A stretch of 64,000 bases of DNA from DASPNM01 sp035626515 (GTDB taxonomy: Bacteria > Bacteroidota > Bacteroidia > Chitinophagales > Chitinophagaceae), in the NCBI GenBank assembly GCA_035626515.1, contig DASPNM010000004.1:1-64000 (forward strand), written 5' to 3'. This document shows positions 25,368 through 34,132 of this stretch, piece by piece (position 1 is the first letter of the stretch; each line of letters starts with the position of its first letter). Both the position numbers and the translations under genes were made by a program. Under the pieces are notes generated by a model. The model did not search any database, had not been told where the DNA came from, and saw only the letters and a program-made list of their open reading frames with translations.

Positions 25368-28300
25368 ATGAGCAAGCGGGTAATTGACAATCTTACCGTC
25401 GCCGACGAAAGCGGGAGCAGGAATCCCGAACTGCAGGCAATTCTCAGGTTGTTGCTCAAAAGAAAAGGGGTGGACTTTGCCAGCTACAAGATGAGCACGA
25501 TAAAAAGGAGGATACAGAAACGGCTCTCGGCAAGCAGGCTTAAGAAACTCGGTCAATATGCATCATTGGTTGCGAAAAAGAACTCAGAACTGGATTTGTT
25601 GTATGCAGATCTTCTTATCGGAGTAACCTCCTTTTTCAGGGACCGGGAAGTATTTGCCTACCTGAAAACAACATTGCTTCCCCGGCTGCTGAAAAACAAG
25701 AAGAAAGGTGAAGTGTTGCGCATCTGGGTTCCCGGCTGTTCCACGGGTGAGGAAGCTTATTCCATAGCCATGCTGTTGCATGAGATTCAGGAAGGACAGG
25801 CGGAAAAAATAGCTTTTCAGATTTTCGCTACTGACTTAAACGAACATTCAATCATCAAAGCGAGGAACGGTGAATACACGCAACAGGAGGTGGTCAGTTT
25901 ATCGCGCAAGCGTCTTCAGAAGTTCTTCACCATTTCAGGGGGTAAGTATCGCACCAGCCAGCAGTTAAGAGACGGCTGCGTTTTCTCCGTGCACAACCTG
26001 ATTGCTGAACCTGCGTTTTCCAGGATGGACCTTATCAGTTGCTGCAATTTGCTCATTTACCTCGATTCGGCAGCTCAGAAAAAAATCATATCCTCTTTTC
26101 ATTTTAGTCTGAACGACGGGGGATACTTGCTGCTCGGCAAGTCAGAAACCACAGGCAGTTCGCCGTCGCTTTTTACATCGGTGCACAAAAAGCTGAAGAT
26201 CTTCGTAAAAAAGAAAAGCCTTGGTGCCCAAAAGTTGGTCAGCTCCGACCTGAAGCGGCACCTTGAGACCACGAAACTCCTGAAGAAATATGTTGGGCCG
26301 TTTCCAAAGCCGGTACGAACTGAAAGCGGCAGCCTTGCTGCAGCTATAGATAACCTGCTGCTCAATTCATATGTTCCGGCTTGCGCTGTTATCAATCGTA
26401 AACTTGAGGTTCTTCAGTTCCGGGGCGAAACCACTCGGTTTTTTAAGCTGGCGGGTAAAGCCAGCCTGAATATTCTAAAGATTGTTCGCGGCGATTTGTT
26501 GTTCGATTTGCGAAATGCGATCCATACGGCTATCAAAAGCGAAACGACTGTGCACAAATCCAACCTGGAATGGCGAATCAACGGCCGCCCGGGAGTGTTT
26601 AGCCTGGAAGTGCGTCCCCTCAAGGTGCGGGGTGAAGAACCCCTGCTCCTGGTCATTTTCCAGGAGCACAGGGCCATAGAAGTTATTCCGGATGGTCAGG
26701 GCAATTACGATCGTGCCAAAGACAGAAAGATCAAAAAACTTGAGCAGGAGCTTGAACTGGCGAGGGCGGAAATGCAGCAGATCGCGGGTGAGCAGGAAGC
26801 GATCATCGAAGAATTACAAAGCGCTAACGAGGAAATCGTATCGAACAATGAAGAGCTGCGTACCGTCAACGAAGAGTTAGAGACTTCCAAGGAGGAGATC
26901 GAAGCCACCAACGAGGAGCTGATTTCGTCGAACAAGGAACTTCAGAAGCGGAATGAGGAGGTGGAGGCGCTGAATAATTACTCAAACTCGATCCTGGCTA
27001 CGATTCCGGATCCCATGCTGATCGTGGACCGCAACATGTATATCAGATCCGCAAATGAGCAGTTTTTGCACACGTTCCGGCTGGAGGAAGACGACGTCGT
27101 TGGCAGATCATTGTTCCGGCTGGATGAAGGTGCCTGGAACATACCCGAGGTGAAAAAGATCGTCCAGGATATCGTGCGTAATAAAGCGGGGTTCAAAAAA
27201 ATGCAGCTATTCCACTTTTTTAGCCGGCTGGGGGATAAAGTTCTTGTTTTTAGCGCCAAGCTGGTACCCCAGAGAAACAAGAATGAGCAGTTAATATTGC
27301 TGATAATAGAGGATATAACGGAAGAAAAGCGAAAGGAAGACGAGTTGATGCGGAAGGAAAAAGAGATTCTTGCTGCGCAGATAGAATCGGAAGCGAAGAT
27401 AAGTGCACACAGGCGGAGCCTCGACTTTTTGCAGTCGGTTTTGATGAACGCACCTTTCCCCATTTCGGTAATGCGGGGGCCGGACCACCGGTTTGAGTTA
27501 ATCAATGCGTTTTCGAAGAAACTCATCGGCAACCGGGATGTAACCGGACTTACGATGCTGGAGGCATTTCCCGAGGTCGAGAGCCAGGGGTACATCGCAT
27601 TGCTGGACGAGGTGTACAAAACCGGAGTTCCGTATATCGGTCAGGAAAACTATGTTCAATTTGACAAGTTTGGCGACGGCAAGCTGCAGGAGGGTTACTT
27701 CAACGTTGTGTACCAGCCCCTTTATGATCTCGACGGAAAGATCGACGGCGTTCTTTCAGCTGCGACGGAAGTGACCGATCAGGTTCTCGCGCGTAAAAAA
27801 GTAGAGCAAAGCGAAGCACAGTTTGTGGCTTTGGCAGACAATATTCAAAACCTCGCGTGGATGGCGGACCCCACCGGGTGGATTTACTGGTTTAATAAGC
27901 GCTGGTATGAATACACCGGCACCCAGCCGGAAGACATGCAAGGCTGGGGATGGCAGTCCGTACACGATCCGGAATATCTCCCGGTAGTGGTCGAAAAATG
28001 GAAATACTGCCTCGCAACCGGCACGTCCTTCGAGATGATATTCCCAATTCGGGGAGCCGACGGCGTATTCAGACAGTTTCTGACGAGGGTTCATGCTATT
28101 AAAGATGATCAGGGTAAGGTAGTTCGGTGGATAGGAACGAATACGGATGTACACGCGCAAAAGTCATTTTCGGACGAACTGGAAAAAGCGGTTCAGGCCA
28201 GGACAATGGAACTTATGGAGGCCAACCGTTCGCTCCAATTGGCCAATGAGCAGCTCAACTCTTTCAATTATATATCAAGTCACGATCTGCAGGAGCCGTT

Positions 28301-29030
28301 GCGCAAGATCCGGACGTTTTCAAAGTTGATTGTAGAAGAGGAGCGCGAAAAGCTCTCCGAATCCGGGAAAAAATATCTTTCGCGCATGGAAGAGACCGTC
28401 AACCGGATGCAGCAGCTCCTGGATGATCTGTTGGCATATTCTCGCACACGGACCTCTGAGAAATCGCTGCAACTGACCGACCTCAATTTACTGGTGGAAG
28501 AAGTCAAGAGAGATTTTGAAGAAACACTTACGGAGAAGAAGGCGGTGATTGAGATTAACAACCTCGACAAGCTTCACGTGATTGCTTTTCAGTTCAAGCA
28601 GTTGATCGAAAACCTGATTGGGAATTCGCTCAAGTTTTCCAAGCAGACCGAGCCTCCCCATATAAGAATCGAAGGCAGAATGGTAACGGGAAACAAGACT
28701 CTGGAAGGAAAAATCTCCGGAACAACGCCCTATTATCATATTTCATTCAGTGACAATGGAATTGGCTTTGATCCGGCGTATAAGGACAAAATTTTTGAAG
28801 TATTCCAGCGGCTGCATAGCCGCGAGGAATATGGCGGCACCGGCATTGGCCTGGCCATCGTCAAAAGAATTGTTGAAAATCACGGTGGAATTATTGAAGC
28901 GACGGGCAAACCGCAGCAGGGAAGCCGCTTTGACGTTTATATCCCGCAGCCGCCCGCGATTTCGTCCTCCACATTCCAGCCCGGGCAAACCCCGTATAAA
29001 CTGGAAAGCCTGCCGAAGCTGGTGGAATGA
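25368..29030 (+). CDS. CheR-PAS-histidine kinase fusion
   Basis: A 1220-residue cytosolic signalling protein. Residues about 20-280 form a CheR methyltransferase (VPGCSTGEEAYSIAMLL is the SAM loop; SCCNLLIYLD the later motif). An extended region follows, then a coiled coil (about 445-545, rich in Glu, Asn and Leu repeats). Next come three PAS domains (about 550-660, 690-800, 815-930) and a HisKA domain with His972 in SSHDLQEPLRK. The HATPase domain has ENLIGNSLKF, DNGIGFDP and GGTGIGLAI. There is no CheB methylesterase domain, unlike the common CheB-CheR-PAS-HK fusions. It probably phosphorylates the adjacent single-domain regulator. Confidence 0.95.
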   Translation: MSKRVIDNLTVADESGSRNPELQAILRLLLKRKGVDFASYKMSTIKRRIQKRLSASRLKKLGQYASLVAKKNSELDLLYADLLIGVTSFFRDREVFAYLKTTLLPRLLKNKKKGEVLRIWVPGCSTGEEAYSIAMLLHEIQEGQAEKIAFQIFATDLNEHSIIKARNGEYTQQEVVSLSRKRLQKFFTISGGKYRTSQQLRDGCVFSVHNLIAEPAFSRMDLISCCNLLIYLDSAAQKKIISSFHFSLNDGGYLLLGKSETTGSSPSLFTSVHKKLKIFVKKKSLGAQKLVSSDLKRHLETTKLLKKYVGPFPKPVRTESGSLAAAIDNLLLNSYVPACAVINRKLEVLQFRGETTRFFKLAGKASLNILKIVRGDLLFDLRNAIHTAIKSETTVHKSNLEWRINGRPGVFSLEVRPLKVRGEEPLLLVIFQEHRAIEVIPDGQGNYDRAKDRKIKKLEQELELARAEMQQIAGEQEAIIEELQSANEEIVSNNEELRTVNEELETSKEEIEATNEELISSNKELQKRNEEVEALNNYSNSILATIPDPMLIVDRNMYIRSANEQFLHTFRLEEDDVVGRSLFRLDEGAWNIPEVKKIVQDIVRNKAGFKKMQLFHFFSRLGDKVLVFSAKLVPQRNKNEQLILLIIEDITEEKRKEDELMRKEKEILAAQIESEAKISAHRRSLDFLQSVLMNAPFPISVMRGPDHRFELINAFSKKLIGNRDVTGLTMLEAFPEVESQGYIALLDEVYKTGVPYIGQENYVQFDKFGDGKLQEGYFNVVYQPLYDLDGKIDGVLSAATEVTDQVLARKKVEQSEAQFVALADNIQNLAWMADPTGWIYWFNKRWYEYTGTQPEDMQGWGWQSVHDPEYLPVVVEKWKYCLATGTSFEMIFPIRGADGVFRQFLTRVHAIKDDQGKVVRWIGTNTDVHAQKSFSDELEKAVQARTMELMEANRSLQLANEQLNSFNYISSHDLQEPLRKIRTFSKLIVEEEREKLSESGKKYLSRMEETVNRMQQLLDDLLAYSRTRTSEKSLQLTDLNLLVEEVKRDFEETLTEKKAVIEINNLDKLHVIAFQFKQLIENLIGNSLKFSKQTEPPHIRIEGRMVTGNKTLEGKISGTTPYYHISFSDNGIGFDPAYKDKIFEVFQRLHSREEYGGTGIGLAIVKRIVENHGGIIEATGKPQQGSRFDVYIPQPPAISSSTFQPGQTPYKLESLPKLVE

Positions 29031-29148
29031 TGGGTCGTAGTTGATGGCCCCTGATGTTCGCGGCCGGCGCAAAAACGCAAGAGCACTCTCGAACTTCGCG
29101 CCTGCCGAAATAGCTCAAAACCGGATCCAACACTCCGCGAAGTGTGGT

Positions 29149-29490
29149 TACCCAAGGACTGGATTATGCGCTTCGCGGATCATCCCGATAGTCCTGCGAG
29201 GGGTATTCAAAAGACCCACGGCGCTACCGCGCCCCGGCTTTTTATTTCATCCGCTTTTGCAAACAAGCTTGCAACGCTTCTGAAATTAAAAAGCCCACGC
29301 ATTCTGCGTGGGTCTTTTGTGCCCAGGACTGGATTACCTGCGGTGATCCAAATGTCCTGCGAGGGGCGTACCCAAAGGCCGTCGCCCCGCCATCGGCGGG
29401 GCTGGCTTTTTTATTTGTTCACTTACGAAAGCATAGCTTTCGACGCGGCCAAATAAAAAAGCCACTCCAGCATAGCCGGAGCGGCCTTTG
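29149..29490 (-). repeat. Two tandem units derived from the tRNA-Leu 3' end, with palindromes
   Basis: Downstream of tRNA-Leu on the minus strand lie two diverged units of about 170 bases. Each starts with a copy of the tRNA 3' end: a 20-base sequence at 29316-29335 is identical to 29487-29506, and a weaker copy lies at about 29151-29166. Each holds TCCTGCGAGGGG and a 60-base palindrome (29236-29295 and 29404-29463; the latter has perfect 14-base arms and an inner CGAAAG/CTTTCG hairpin). Each ends in a hairpin flanked by A and T runs (29291-29318 and 29457-29489). Neither copy could fold as a tRNA. It accounts for most of the gap between the kinase and tRNA. Confidence 0.8.
29457..29489 (-). 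terminator. Terminator of tRNA-Leu (bidirectional hairpin)
   Basis: The arms GCCACTCCAGC and GCCGGAGCGGC (with G-T pairs) enclose a short ATA loop, flanked by six A residues on one side and CTTT on the other. Read on the minus strand it follows directly after the tRNA and ends in TTTTTT. Confidence 0.8.
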
Positions 29491-29572
29491 TGCCCAGGAC
29501 TGGATTCGAACCAGCACACCTCGCGGCGCCGCCACCTGAAGACGGTGCGTCTACCAGTTTCGCCACCTGGGC
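29491..29572 (-). tRNA. tRNA-Leu (CAG)
   Basis: The 82-base gene folds as a type II (long variable arm) tRNA. Acceptor arms GCCCAGG and CCTGGGC pair fully, with discriminator A. The anticodon stem CCGTC/GGCGG encloses the loop TTCAGGT with anticodon CAG, read as CUG leucine codons. The T-arm carries GGTTCGAATCC. No CCA is encoded, so the CCA-adding enzyme (44310-45791) must finish it. Confidence 0.96.
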
Positions 29573-29714
29573 AGGGCGGCAAAGATAAAAATATTTGGGT
29601 TTCCGGATCGTTAAGGAATTCTTGCATTACAAAAAAAAGCCGTTCCGGGTCGCGGTGAAGCGTAATGTTCCAATAGACTGCGTTCAGCTCGTTGAAGCCA
29701 GGCATCAGCAGGTA

Positions 29715-30548
29715 TTACCCAACCGCCAGCAAAGGCGGAGCTGCTTCGCGGCGTAATAACCTGCGCAGTTTCCAGAAGCCCCGTTTACGAATGCCAGGCA
29801 GATCGCGCGTGCTGGAAATTACCATGGCCCCCATTATCGATTCCGCGTAGTTTATCAATCGCCTGTTCGCATGGCTGCCGTCAAGCGTTCTGCAAATCAC
29901 CTCGAGGTGAGTATTCTCGCGAAGGATGCGGAATGCCTTCTCCAGGTATCCAAAATTAACTGTGGAACCGGAGCCGGGCGGAATGGCGACCAGGTGAATA
30001 GTTGCCGAAAATTGATCAGCTATGTACGCAGCAAACCTCAACTTATTCACTTCGAGCGCGCTGCCCACCGGTACAACAATATTTTTCGTTTGATCAACCG
30101 CAGCGCACTGATCAAGGCTCATGATCGCGTGATGGGGAAGCAGCTGACAAAGTTCAGAGTCTGGCCGAAACAGATCGGGATGCAGGTGATAAATGTCCGC
30201 ATATACCATTATTAAATCAATGCCATTTTTCTGGATGTACTCGGTCATACCTTCGAGCGGATCGCCCGTGACTACGTCTGTCTGAAAAAGAAGCCCAGGA
30301 TTCAATTCGCGCGCACATTCCAGCCGCAGCATGGCGAGCTTTTGCCGGATCGCTGCTTTTGTGACCCGGATACCGAGCGCACGGCAAACTTTGGTGCGAA
30401 CGGCCTCCAGCGCCCGCGGCGCGGCGAAATGCAGCAGGTGAAGGTTACAGTGAAACTGGTTAGCCAGCCGCACGGCCTGTTGCGTCCGCGCCACGATGTC
30501 GTTGTTCAGACAAACGGGCAGCAATATATTCGTGAACAGCTTTACCAT
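29715..30548 (-). CDS. Universal stress protein (tandem USP domain)
   Basis: A 277-residue protein made of two UspA-like halves. The first begins FTNILLPVCLNNDIVARTQQ and continues with FHCNLHLLHFAAP, the alternating strand and helix pattern of the fold; the second starts near residue 155 at KNIVVPVGSALEVNKLRFA. The ATP-binding glycine cluster (GxxGxxxxG[S/T]) is weak, so it may belong to the non-ATP-binding group. The ATG at 30548 is preceded by GAAAGG and sits 8 bases after the HAD gene stop. Co-transcription with the HAD and glycosyltransferase genes links it to stress or osmolyte metabolism. Confidence 0.72.
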   Translation of the reverse strand: MVKLFTNILLPVCLNNDIVARTQQAVRLANQFHCNLHLLHFAAPRALEAVRTKVCRALGIRVTKAAIRQKLAMLRLECARELNPGLLFQTDVVTGDPLEGMTEYIQKNGIDLIMVYADIYHLHPDLFRPDSELCQLLPHHAIMSLDQCAAVDQTKNIVVPVGSALEVNKLRFAAYIADQFSATIHLVAIPPGSGSTVNFGYLEKAFRILRENTHLEVICRTLDGSHANRRLINYAESIMGAMVISSTRDLPGIRKRGFWKLRRLLRREAAPPLLAVG

Positions 30549-30555
30549 AATCCTT

Positions 30556-31221
30556 TCAAGGTGCGTATTCAAGAAGTTTCCTGAAAGACCGTTCGCGTAT
30601 TTGCTGTTTGGCTGCAGAGGAGAGGAGCTGGCTCGTGGTGCAAAACGCTATTCCGACACCGGAATTACGGATCATGCAAATATCGTTTTCGCCATCGCCG
30701 ACGACGATGCAATTCGCGAGGTCAACACCGAATTTGCGGGCCGCAAATTGCAGCGCGTTTGTTTTACATACCTGGTGCCTGCATTTGCTGTCGGCCGAAT
30801 AGTGGAAAAAAGAAGGAATGAGTACTTCGCCCGTGAGGACACGGCCCTCGAACTGCAGCTCATTCGCGAGGCAAAAATCTGCACCGATGGTTTCCGAAAT
30901 TCTGTCTGCAACCACCTGGTAACTGTCGCTGATGATCCCTACCACATAATTTCGGCGTTTGAGTTCTTCGATCACGTGAGCTACATCTTCCACGAGGGGG
31001 ATCGAGTCGGCGATCTCTGTCAGTTCAGTCAGTGCTTTCCCTTTCAGAAACGCGGCGATGCGCTTCGTAAGCGTCAGCGAATCATGGTCCAACTGCCGCA
31101 ACAATTTGAGGGCCTGGCTGAAGTTGAACCGTTCAGCACATACGTCGATAAACCGTCGTTGTAATAAGGTGTCGTCCAGATCAAAGACTACCATTTTCCC
31201 CGTATTTCCACTGCTGATCAT
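30556..31221 (-). CDS. HAD-family phosphatase (SerB-like), possible phosphoglycerate-glycoside phosphatase
   Basis: A 221-residue HAD-superfamily phosphatase of the SerB type. Motif I is VVFDLDDTLL (nucleophile Asp14 and general acid Asp16), motif II is IISDSYQ, motif III includes the lysine near KTNALQF, and motif IV is VVGDGENDICM. A helical cap lies between motifs I and II. Being 21 bases after a GpgS-like transferase, it could remove the phosphate from glucosyl- or mannosyl-3-phosphoglycerate. That inference rests on position; a generic SerB-like activity is the alternative. An internal start at Met10 would remove nine residues. Confidence 0.83.
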   Translation of the reverse strand: MISSGNTGKMVVFDLDDTLLQRRFIDVCAERFNFSQALKLLRQLDHDSLTLTKRIAAFLKGKALTELTEIADSIPLVEDVAHVIEELKRRNYVVGIISDSYQVVADRISETIGADFCLANELQFEGRVLTGEVLIPSFFHYSADSKCRHQVCKTNALQFAARKFGVDLANCIVVGDGENDICMIRNSGVGIAFCTTSQLLSSAAKQQIRERSFRKLLEYAP

Positions 31222-31242
31222 GCAAACAGATTTATGGCGTTT

Positions 31243-31926
31243 CTACAGTTCTGGCAAGGGTCTTCCCCGGGATGGGCGCTTTCCCGCGAGCAGCGCCTTC
31301 CGAAGTATGGCGGTAGCCACTTCCCCGCACATCCTGGGAAGTTCCTGCCACGGCTTACTTTTATTTTCTATATGTCCGATATTCACTTCCCTGATGCGTG
31401 CCCCAAGCTGAAACATATCTATGAGAATCCCGACGTCGGCACCATAATCGTCCTGAAAATCGATCTGCTGGAAGAATGTTTTCCTTCCGGCAATTATTCC
31501 GCCCAGGGGCTGATTGAATATGGTAAGCTCCGGGTAGAGTATCGAAAGCAGCGGCTTGGCAAGCATTTCGGTTACCCGGCCGGCATTTCGGGAAAAGCTT
31601 GCTTTGACGAAGTCGCTGGTGCCGGCCAGCAGGGGCGCGCCGAGCCTTTCGATGGTACTTTCGGGATAAGGGTCAATGTCGGCATCGAGGAAAACAAGGA
31701 TCTCGTTGCGTGCCAGTACGATTCCTTCTTTCATGGAAAAGCCTTTTCCTCTCCGGGCGCTTATGACAACGCTGGCGCCGGCTTCAGCTGCCTGTTGACA
31801 GGTGTCATCGGTTGATTGGTCGTCAACGACTATAATTTGAGACACACGCTCATTTTTCAGGCAAAACTTCACAACATTGGCAATCGTCTTCCCCTCGTTC
31901 AGTGCCGGAATGATAACTGTAATCAT
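31243..31926 (-). CDS. Family 2 glycosyltransferase resembling glucosyl-3-phosphoglycerate synthase (GpgS)
   Basis: A 227-residue GT-A transferase. It opens TVIIPALNEGKTIANVV, carries the donor metal motif FLDADID (Asp81-Asp83), and then has features I associate with GpgS: DFVKASFSRNAGRVTEMLAKP (broken here into DFVK 105-108 and GRVTE 116-120), NQPLGGIIAGR (QPL 139-141) and YGADVGILIDM. GpgS moves a hexose from an NDP-sugar to 3-phosphoglycerate, the first step to glucosylglycerate, a compatible solute. The protein is shorter than typical GpgS (about 300). It heads a three-gene operon with a HAD phosphatase and a universal stress protein, behind GATTAA boxes at 31983-32021. Confidence 0.72.
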   Translation of the reverse strand: MITVIIPALNEGKTIANVVKFCLKNERVSQIIVVDDQSTDDTCQQAAEAGASVVISARRGKGFSMKEGIVLARNEILVFLDADIDPYPESTIERLGAPLLAGTSDFVKASFSRNAGRVTEMLAKPLLSILYPELTIFNQPLGGIIAGRKTFFQQIDFQDDYGADVGILIDMFQLGARIREVNIGHIENKSKPWQELPRMCGEVATAILRKALLAGKRPSRGRPLPEL

Positions 31927-31965
31927 GATGGTTTATCGGGTATTGATGACCCAAAAACTTAAACG

Positions 31966-32021
31966 CAAATATGCGCGCGGCGAATTAAAGCGGGATTAAC
32001 GGCTGATTAAAAACCGATTAA
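31966..32021 (-). promoter_or_regulatory. Four 11-bp-spaced GATTAA boxes and a -7 element before the GpgS-like operon
   Basis: On the plus strand the hexamers AATTAA (31983), GATTAA (31994), GATTAA (32005) and GATTAA (32016) begin exactly 11 bases apart, one helical turn. Read towards the operon they lie just upstream of CATATTTG (31973-31966), which matches TAnnTTTG at seven of eight positions. No -33 TTG is present, as expected for an activator-dependent promoter. Such helical-turn direct repeats are typical of OmpR/PhoB-family regulators. The leader before the ATG would be about 36 bases. Confidence 0.68.
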
Positions 32022-33397
32022 TGTTGAATGCGGAGCGAGGGGAGGCGAATAGAAAATCGCGTACCGCTCAGGTCAGACTGAACGGTGATCTCGCCCTTGT
32101 GAAGGCTGATGATTCTTCGGGCCAGGGGAAGTCCAAGCCCGAACCCTTTTACCTCGGTGGGTACTGTGCCCCGGTAAAACGGCTGAAAGATCTGCTCGAT
32201 CTCTTCCTCAGAAATAACATCGCCCTGGTTCGTTACCGTAACCACAATGTTATTCGTCTCGAAGTCGATCGTGACCACCGAACGCTTGTCCGGTGAGTAT
32301 TTACAGCCGTTTTCAATGATGTTTTTTATCGCTATATACAGGAGATCACTGTTTCCAAACACCATGCAGTCCTTTTCATCCTCCGGCGGGTCGGGGAATA
32401 CGAGTTCAACTACATAGTCTGAATTGATACGCCCGATATCTGAGACAATTTTGAGCAGAATCTCGTCAATCCGCACTTCAGCGAGCTCGATGCTGCCAGA
32501 TCCGCTTGTTTTGGCGATCTCGAGCAGGCTCCTGGTCAATTGCTGCAGCTGCTCAATGTCTTCCTGGATGGAACGAAGTACGCGCCGGTATTCTTCCGGC
32601 GGCCGGTCTTTTTGCAATGTGACCTGGAGTTGGCTGGAAACAGAGGTTAGAGGAGTCGACAGTTCGTGGGAAGCATTTGAAATAAAACGGCGCTGGGAAT
32701 TGAAGGCGTCCTGCAGTCGATTCAGCAAATCATTGAACGTGCGTGCCAGGTCATTCAGCTCATCCTGACTCATACCCGTTTGCAGCCGCCGTGACAGATT
32801 TCGGGAAGATATATTCTTCACCTCTTCAATGATGCGGACTATGGGCCTGATCAGCTGCGATGAAAACAAAACTCCAACAATTACGGTCACGAGCGTTGCC
32901 AGAGCCAGCGTGATAAAAAGAATATTTTTCAGCTGCAGCAGGCGGAGTTCGCCGTCCACATCCCTCGCGGCAACGATAATGATAAACTGCCTTCGTTGCC
33001 CCCTGTAATAAAGGCCGATCGCTGCCCGGTCGCCGGTTCGAAAAAATATTTCGCCGCCTTCAATAATTGCCGACAGCAGGGGCCGGTCCATTTCAATATG
33101 CCCCGCATCCTCGGCCTCGTACCGGTATAAAACCTGACCGCCCGTGTCAGCAATAAGCACTGTTTTTTGCGGCAGCAGCGAAAGCGTTCCCGCGTCTATC
33201 CGTTTCAGCATTTCGATGGCAGAGCCACCCGAAAAATCAAAGACCTGTGCATTATTGCTGGCGCGGCTTCTCAGGCGTTTCCGGAATACCTCTTTGGACT
33301 CTATCGAGGTCAGCGAATAGATCATCGAACTGACAGCCAACAAAATGCCTGTCACCACAAGTGTAAACAGCAGCGTTATTTTGGTTCTGATTTTCAA
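32018..33397 (-). CDS. Sensor histidine kinase (HAMP, HisKA, HATPase)
   Basis: A 459-residue membrane kinase. An N-terminal helix (residues about 8-28), a periplasmic sensor domain of about 135 residues and a second helix (LKNILFITLALATLVTVIVG) lead to a HAMP linker (IRPIVRIIEE), a HisKA domain with the phospho-acceptor in SNASHELSTPL, and the ATPase domain with IKNIIENGCKYS (N box), VTNQGDVIS (G1 region) and FGLGLPLARR (G2). It is translationally coupled to the regulator (ATGA overlap at 33394-33397). The signal sensed cannot be read from the sequence. The stop codon lies inside the fourth GATTAA box. Confidence 0.95.
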   Translation of the reverse strand: MKIRTKITLLFTLVVTGILLAVSSMIYSLTSIESKEVFRKRLRSRASNNAQVFDFSGGSAIEMLKRIDAGTLSLLPQKTVLIADTGGQVLYRYEAEDAGHIEMDRPLLSAIIEGGEIFFRTGDRAAIGLYYRGQRRQFIIIVAARDVDGELRLLQLKNILFITLALATLVTVIVGVLFSSQLIRPIVRIIEEVKNISSRNLSRRLQTGMSQDELNDLARTFNDLLNRLQDAFNSQRRFISNASHELSTPLTSVSSQLQVTLQKDRPPEEYRRVLRSIQEDIEQLQQLTRSLLEIAKTSGSGSIELAEVRIDEILLKIVSDIGRINSDYVVELVFPDPPEDEKDCMVFGNSDLLYIAIKNIIENGCKYSPDKRSVVTIDFETNNIVVTVTNQGDVISEEEIEQIFQPFYRGTVPTEVKGFGLGLPLARRIISLHKGEITVQSDLSGTRFSIRLPSLRIQH

Positions 33398-34086
33398 CTC
33401 GGATCTTTCAAAATATAGCCCATCCCCACATGAGTATGAATCAACTTTGGTGAGAAATCCCTGTCTAGCTTCTTCCTCAAAAAATTTACATATACGTCTA
33501 TTACGTTTGTTTTGGTATCGAAATCAATATCCCACACGTTAAGGGCGATGTCTGCCCGTGACACCACACGGTTCCGGTTGCGGACAAGGTATTCGAGCAA
33601 CTGGAATTCCTTTGCTGTGAGCGTTATCGGTTTGCCGGATCGCGACACTTCTTTGCTGTCCAGGTTGATCAAAAGGTCACTCACCCGGAGGGTTTTTCCG
33701 GCCGGAACGAAATCGTAGATCCGCTTCAACAAAGCTTTTATCCGTACGAGGAGCTCTTTGAAATCGAACGGCTTGATAATGTAGTCGTCGGCTCCCGCCT
33801 CAAATCCCATAATCTTGTCGTCAGTGCTGTCGAGCGCCGTAAGCATAATAATTGGAGTTCGCTGATCACGGCTGCGCATCCAATGGCAAAGCTCATAACC
33901 GCTCATGCCGGGAAGGTTTAGATCCAGAACGACTAAATCAGGCGGGTTGTCTTCATAGCTTTGCCTGCCGGCAACCCCGTCATAGGCCAGCCGGACATCA
34001 AATTGATGCTCGGTGAGTCCCTTTTTCAGGACATCCGCGATTTTTTTCTCATCCTCCACCAGCAATATGCTGCGTTTCGTGTCCAT
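33394..34086 (-). CDS. OmpR-family response regulator
   Basis: A 230-residue two-domain regulator. The receiver has acidic residues 11-12, phospho-acceptor Asp55 (VVLDLNLPG), a Thr in IIMLTALDS and Lys in IIKPFDFKEL. The C-terminal winged-helix domain (about residues 130-228) has LTAKEFQLLEYLVRN and VIDVYVNFLRKKLD, typical of OmpR/PhoB. I use the ATG at 34086; two earlier in-frame starts give 8-15 extra residues without homology. It overlaps the kinase gene by 4 bases. GATTAA boxes upstream of its own gene and of the GpgS-like operon make it the likely binding factor at both, with autoregulation. Confidence 0.93.
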   Translation of the reverse strand: MDTKRSILLVEDEKKIADVLKKGLTEHQFDVRLAYDGVAGRQSYEDNPPDLVVLDLNLPGMSGYELCHWMRSRDQRTPIIMLTALDSTDDKIMGFEAGADDYIIKPFDFKELLVRIKALLKRIYDFVPAGKTLRVSDLLINLDSKEVSRSGKPITLTAKEFQLLEYLVRNRNRVVSRADIALNVWDIDFDTKTNVIDVYVNFLRKKLDRDFSPKLIHTHVGMGYILKDPS

Positions 34087-34132
34087 GCCCGGAACAAAAA
34101 TATTCATCCTGGTGGAGCATAAATTCCGCAAG

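Noticed and set aside
29321..29336. A second tRNA gene
   Set aside because: Only about 16-20 bases of the tRNA 3' end are present; there is no D-arm, anticodon arm or 5' acceptor strand.
29041..29456. Short plus-strand open frames between the kinase and tRNA-Leu
   Set aside because: They run through the tRNA-derived repeats and palindromes and have no recognisable protein features.
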